Of a stretch of 64,000 bases of DNA, positions 61,577-64,000 are shown in pieces. The DNA is from Triglochin maritima (Eukaryota; Streptophyta; Magnoliopsida; Alismatales; Juncaginaceae). Positions within the stretch are counted from its first letter, which is position 1; each line of letters starts with the position of its first letter. Both the position numbers and the translations under genes were made by a program. Where the stretch lies: contig OY821777.1 in assembly GCA_963682175.1 (NCBI GenBank), forward strand, positions 19,116,001-19,180,000, written 5' to 3'. A model generated the notes under the pieces. It did not search any database and was not told the origin of the DNA. It saw only the letters and a program-made list of their open reading frames with translations.

Positions 61577-63020
61577 ATTTAGTTCATATTTTCATTTATT
61601 ATAATATATAATTAATTTTAGTTTACCATCTCTAATCGAAACAATTCATGGTTTATGTCTTTTCGAGTTTTCCGATAATTTTGTTGAATTAATTCTAATT
61701 AATTCTTTTGATAGTTATAATTTTTTTAAAACACATTATATGAATGTTAGAATTAAGATTTATACTTATGTCTAATATATAAAATTTTCGTTTTTATTAA
61801 ATGATTATTTTATGAGAAATCGACAAAAAGAAAAAGACATGTTTATCTTTCCTTAAATTTTTGATTTTGGAAATTGGATAAACAGCGGTTCAAATGTTTT
61901 GTATTTTGAACTATGGATGTACAAAATCATTTTTAATGGATTTCAAATGATTTTGGAATTGTTTGATTTAGAGATGAAGGATAAACTAAATCGAGTAATT
62001 TATAGTATATGTACATGCATTGCTCGAGTTCTCTTTTGCAGGGATATGTGAGTTTGTATGTTCCGACGAAGCCTTGTGTGAATGAATGAATGTGTATGTT
62101 ATTATTATTCAATCACATGAGCTTATGTATATGTAAAAGCCAATTATTTATTATGTATATGCATGCATATGAGAGGATTTTTACATAGGACTTGCACTAG
62201 ACAATTTTCAAAATTGTGAGATGCATGTTCATGTTTTGCAATATCTATATCCATGGTGCAATAGAAAGTCACGGAGAAGGCGCAAAGGTCAACGACGCGG
62301 GAACATATATACTCACACCGATATGTGTGAATGGATATATTTATGTTTGTGTGCTTGCCATGTATGTGATTTTATGAATGAATGTTAGGATGTGAATAGA
62401 TGATTAATATGCGTGATCACCTAAATTCTAAAATCACGTATAAATGTATAATTGTCCAACCAAAAATTAAGAGTATTTTTCTTTCTTGTTTCATCCACTG
62501 ACAACCATCGATCGAGGGATATTCTACTCGTCCATAGCGGGAGATAGCTTCCTCCATCTTTGGAAATAGTGAGAGATATAAAGTTGTCTATTGTTGTTCC
62601 ATGAATAGATGTAGGAGGTGTGATTCACCCTTAGTGGACACCAGGTGTATTTATTTGTGAATACAATGGATAAACATATTTTGTATCAAATGAAATAAGT
62701 TTTCTTAACAAGACCCGGAGCCCTAGCTCGGTTTTGAGAAAAAGAGTTTTATCTTAGGAGGATTTGTCAAATTCCCTCTTAATTAAAATGACAAGAGTCA
62801 TAAGAGTTTGAAAATGCAAATTTTGTATTTTTTTTGAAATGGTTATGATTAGAAAATGTTTTCTTACCTTAATTTTATAATATATCTAATAACACTTAGC
62901 TAGTTTATATTATAATTGATAGGATCTTGAATGACTGCATTTATGGATAAATTTTGATTTGCGGTATTGATTTTGAAACATAAAATTGACATTAAATCCC
63001 ATATAATTTATTTGGTAGAA
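61577..63020 (+). other. Leader of copia element, no ORF
   Basis: This 1.4-kb stretch between the primer site and the gag start has no recognised coding sequence. It is unusually long for a copia leader. Confidence 0.5.
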
Positions 63021-64000
63021 ATGTCAAATATTCAACCTATTATGCGATCTACGATTGAAAAACATCCTTTCGCAAATAATGGCATAAACTTCATAAGTTG
63101 GCAACTCAAGCTCATTATTGTGTTGAAGTTTGAGAAACTATCTCATATTTTAGATGATGAAATCGCAAAATTAAATGAGAAGACAACCGATAGCGAGAAA
63201 TAGGCAAAAGCCAAGTGGGAAGACCAAGAGAACCAATTTCATGGTCTAATGTTGGCCTCTATGGGTGACTCGCTTCAAGCAAAATACTTGGATTTAAAAC
63301 CCAAGAAGACCATGGAAGCTTTAACAAAGATGTTCATGGATAGTGCTAGAAAAGAGCGTTATAAGACCACCATCACACTAACAACGTGCCACATGGCGGA
63401 GGGAACATCAATATTTATGTATTTTCTCACTATGCAAGGATACATTGAGAAGTTGTCGAAGCTCTCTTCCCCAATGCCCGATGACATTACGGAAGATTTG
63501 ATTATTGGCTCTCTAGCCCAGTCCTACAAGGACTTCATTATGCATTATCATGTGCGTGAGAAAGGGGTGGGTCTTGAGGAGCTTCACAACCCTCTCAAAA
63601 CGGCTGAAGACATGGGAAAGGGTCGGGACAAGCATGTCCTAGCCGTCCATGGAGGGAGCAAGAAGATCACCAAAGGTAAAGGCAAATTCACCAAAAAGAC
63701 ATCAATCAAGAGCAAGGGAGTAGGTGATGCTCGTGTGAGTGCATCGAAGGGGAATTCTTCGAAATCTCCGACTCCCAATATGGAATGCTTTCACTGCGGT
63801 GAAAAGGGACACATCCGGCCAAATTATCCCAAGTACAAGGAGGATCTTGACAATGGAGTGATTGAGCGTAAGCGCCCCAAAAAGGCCAAATGTATATTTG
63901 TTATTGAGATAAATTTAGTCACCTCTGTCCATGATTGGGAAATTGAAATCGGATCTTGTGCTCACATAATTTCTAATGTGCAACTACTAAAGGATAGGAA
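63021..64000 (+). pseudogene. Ty1/copia gag-protease, runs off window
   Basis: Starting at the Met of MSNIQPIMRST, one frame runs to the window end, broken only by an in-frame TAG at 63201-63203. It contains a UBN2-type gag domain (ISWQLKLIIVLKFEKLSHIL; SLAQSYKDFIMHYHV), then a zinc knuckle CFHCGEKGHIRPNY whose last Cys is Tyr. The start of the protease follows as WEIEIGSCAHI, where copia proteases have W.LDTG..H; the catalytic Asp appears as Glu. Integrase and RT would lie beyond 64000. The element is recognisably copia but probably inactive. Confidence 0.8.

Overview
This is nuclear DNA of a flowering plant, most likely a eudicot. The evidence is a GT-AG-intron UMP-CMP kinase gene, plant-type LTR retrotransposons (Athila/Tat-like and Tekay/Del-like Ty3/gypsy, Ty1/copia), plant mobile domain coding sequence and MITEs. 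The species cannot be named from sequence alone. The background is AT-rich and intergenic, and most of the window is nested transposable elements. Only one gene looks intact: a UMP-CMP kinase 3-like gene (UMK3/PYR6 type) at about 39.49-43.54 kb on the + strand. Its eight coding exons join in frame to a 214-residue protein.

Layout. 0-2 kb: a small MITE. 2.0-2.6 kb: a membrane RING-H2-like ORF that has lost two zinc ligands. 2.8-6.8 kb: a 4-kb element with inverted arms of about 0.4 kb, holding a smaller TIR element and decayed coding sequence. 6.9-15.5 kb: a Tekay-like LTR split by a complete-ended Athila-like element (8969-14785, TSD TCGAC) with only gag-protease; the LTR also holds a fragment resembling mitochondrial small-subunit rRNA. 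16.0-19.75 kb: a Tekay-like solo LTR (TSD GGTCA) containing a copia solo LTR. 21.8-24.7 kb: a broken plant mobile domain gene joined to Ulp1-like sequence, with a tandem repeat in its intron. 26.3-30.8 kb: the 3' part of an Athila-like element whose polypurine tract was hit by an opposite-facing solo LTR (TSD TTAGG).

30.8-38.6 kb: a decayed Tekay/Del-like gag-pol on the minus strand with its 5' LTR, interrupted by two solo LTRs (TSDs GTGCC and ATGGG). 39.5-43.5 kb: the kinase gene. 43.6-45.7 kb: a hAT-like MITE containing a solo LTR. 46.3-56.0 kb: a three-level nest, with a LINE remnant split by a Tekay-like solo LTR (TSD TTGGA), itself split by an Athila-like element that has gag only. 56-59 kb: sparse SINE-like and Harbinger-like scraps. 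59.26-64 kb: the 5' LTR, primer binding site and gag of a Ty1/copia element that runs off the window.

The feature that stands out is a palindrome close to TTCGGTCGACCGAA, present in irregular clusters inside the LTRs of at least three otherwise different retrotransposon families. It lies upstream of the TATA box in the two copia LTR families and in the inferred transcribed leader of the Tekay-like LTRs. I know of no described system that explains it.
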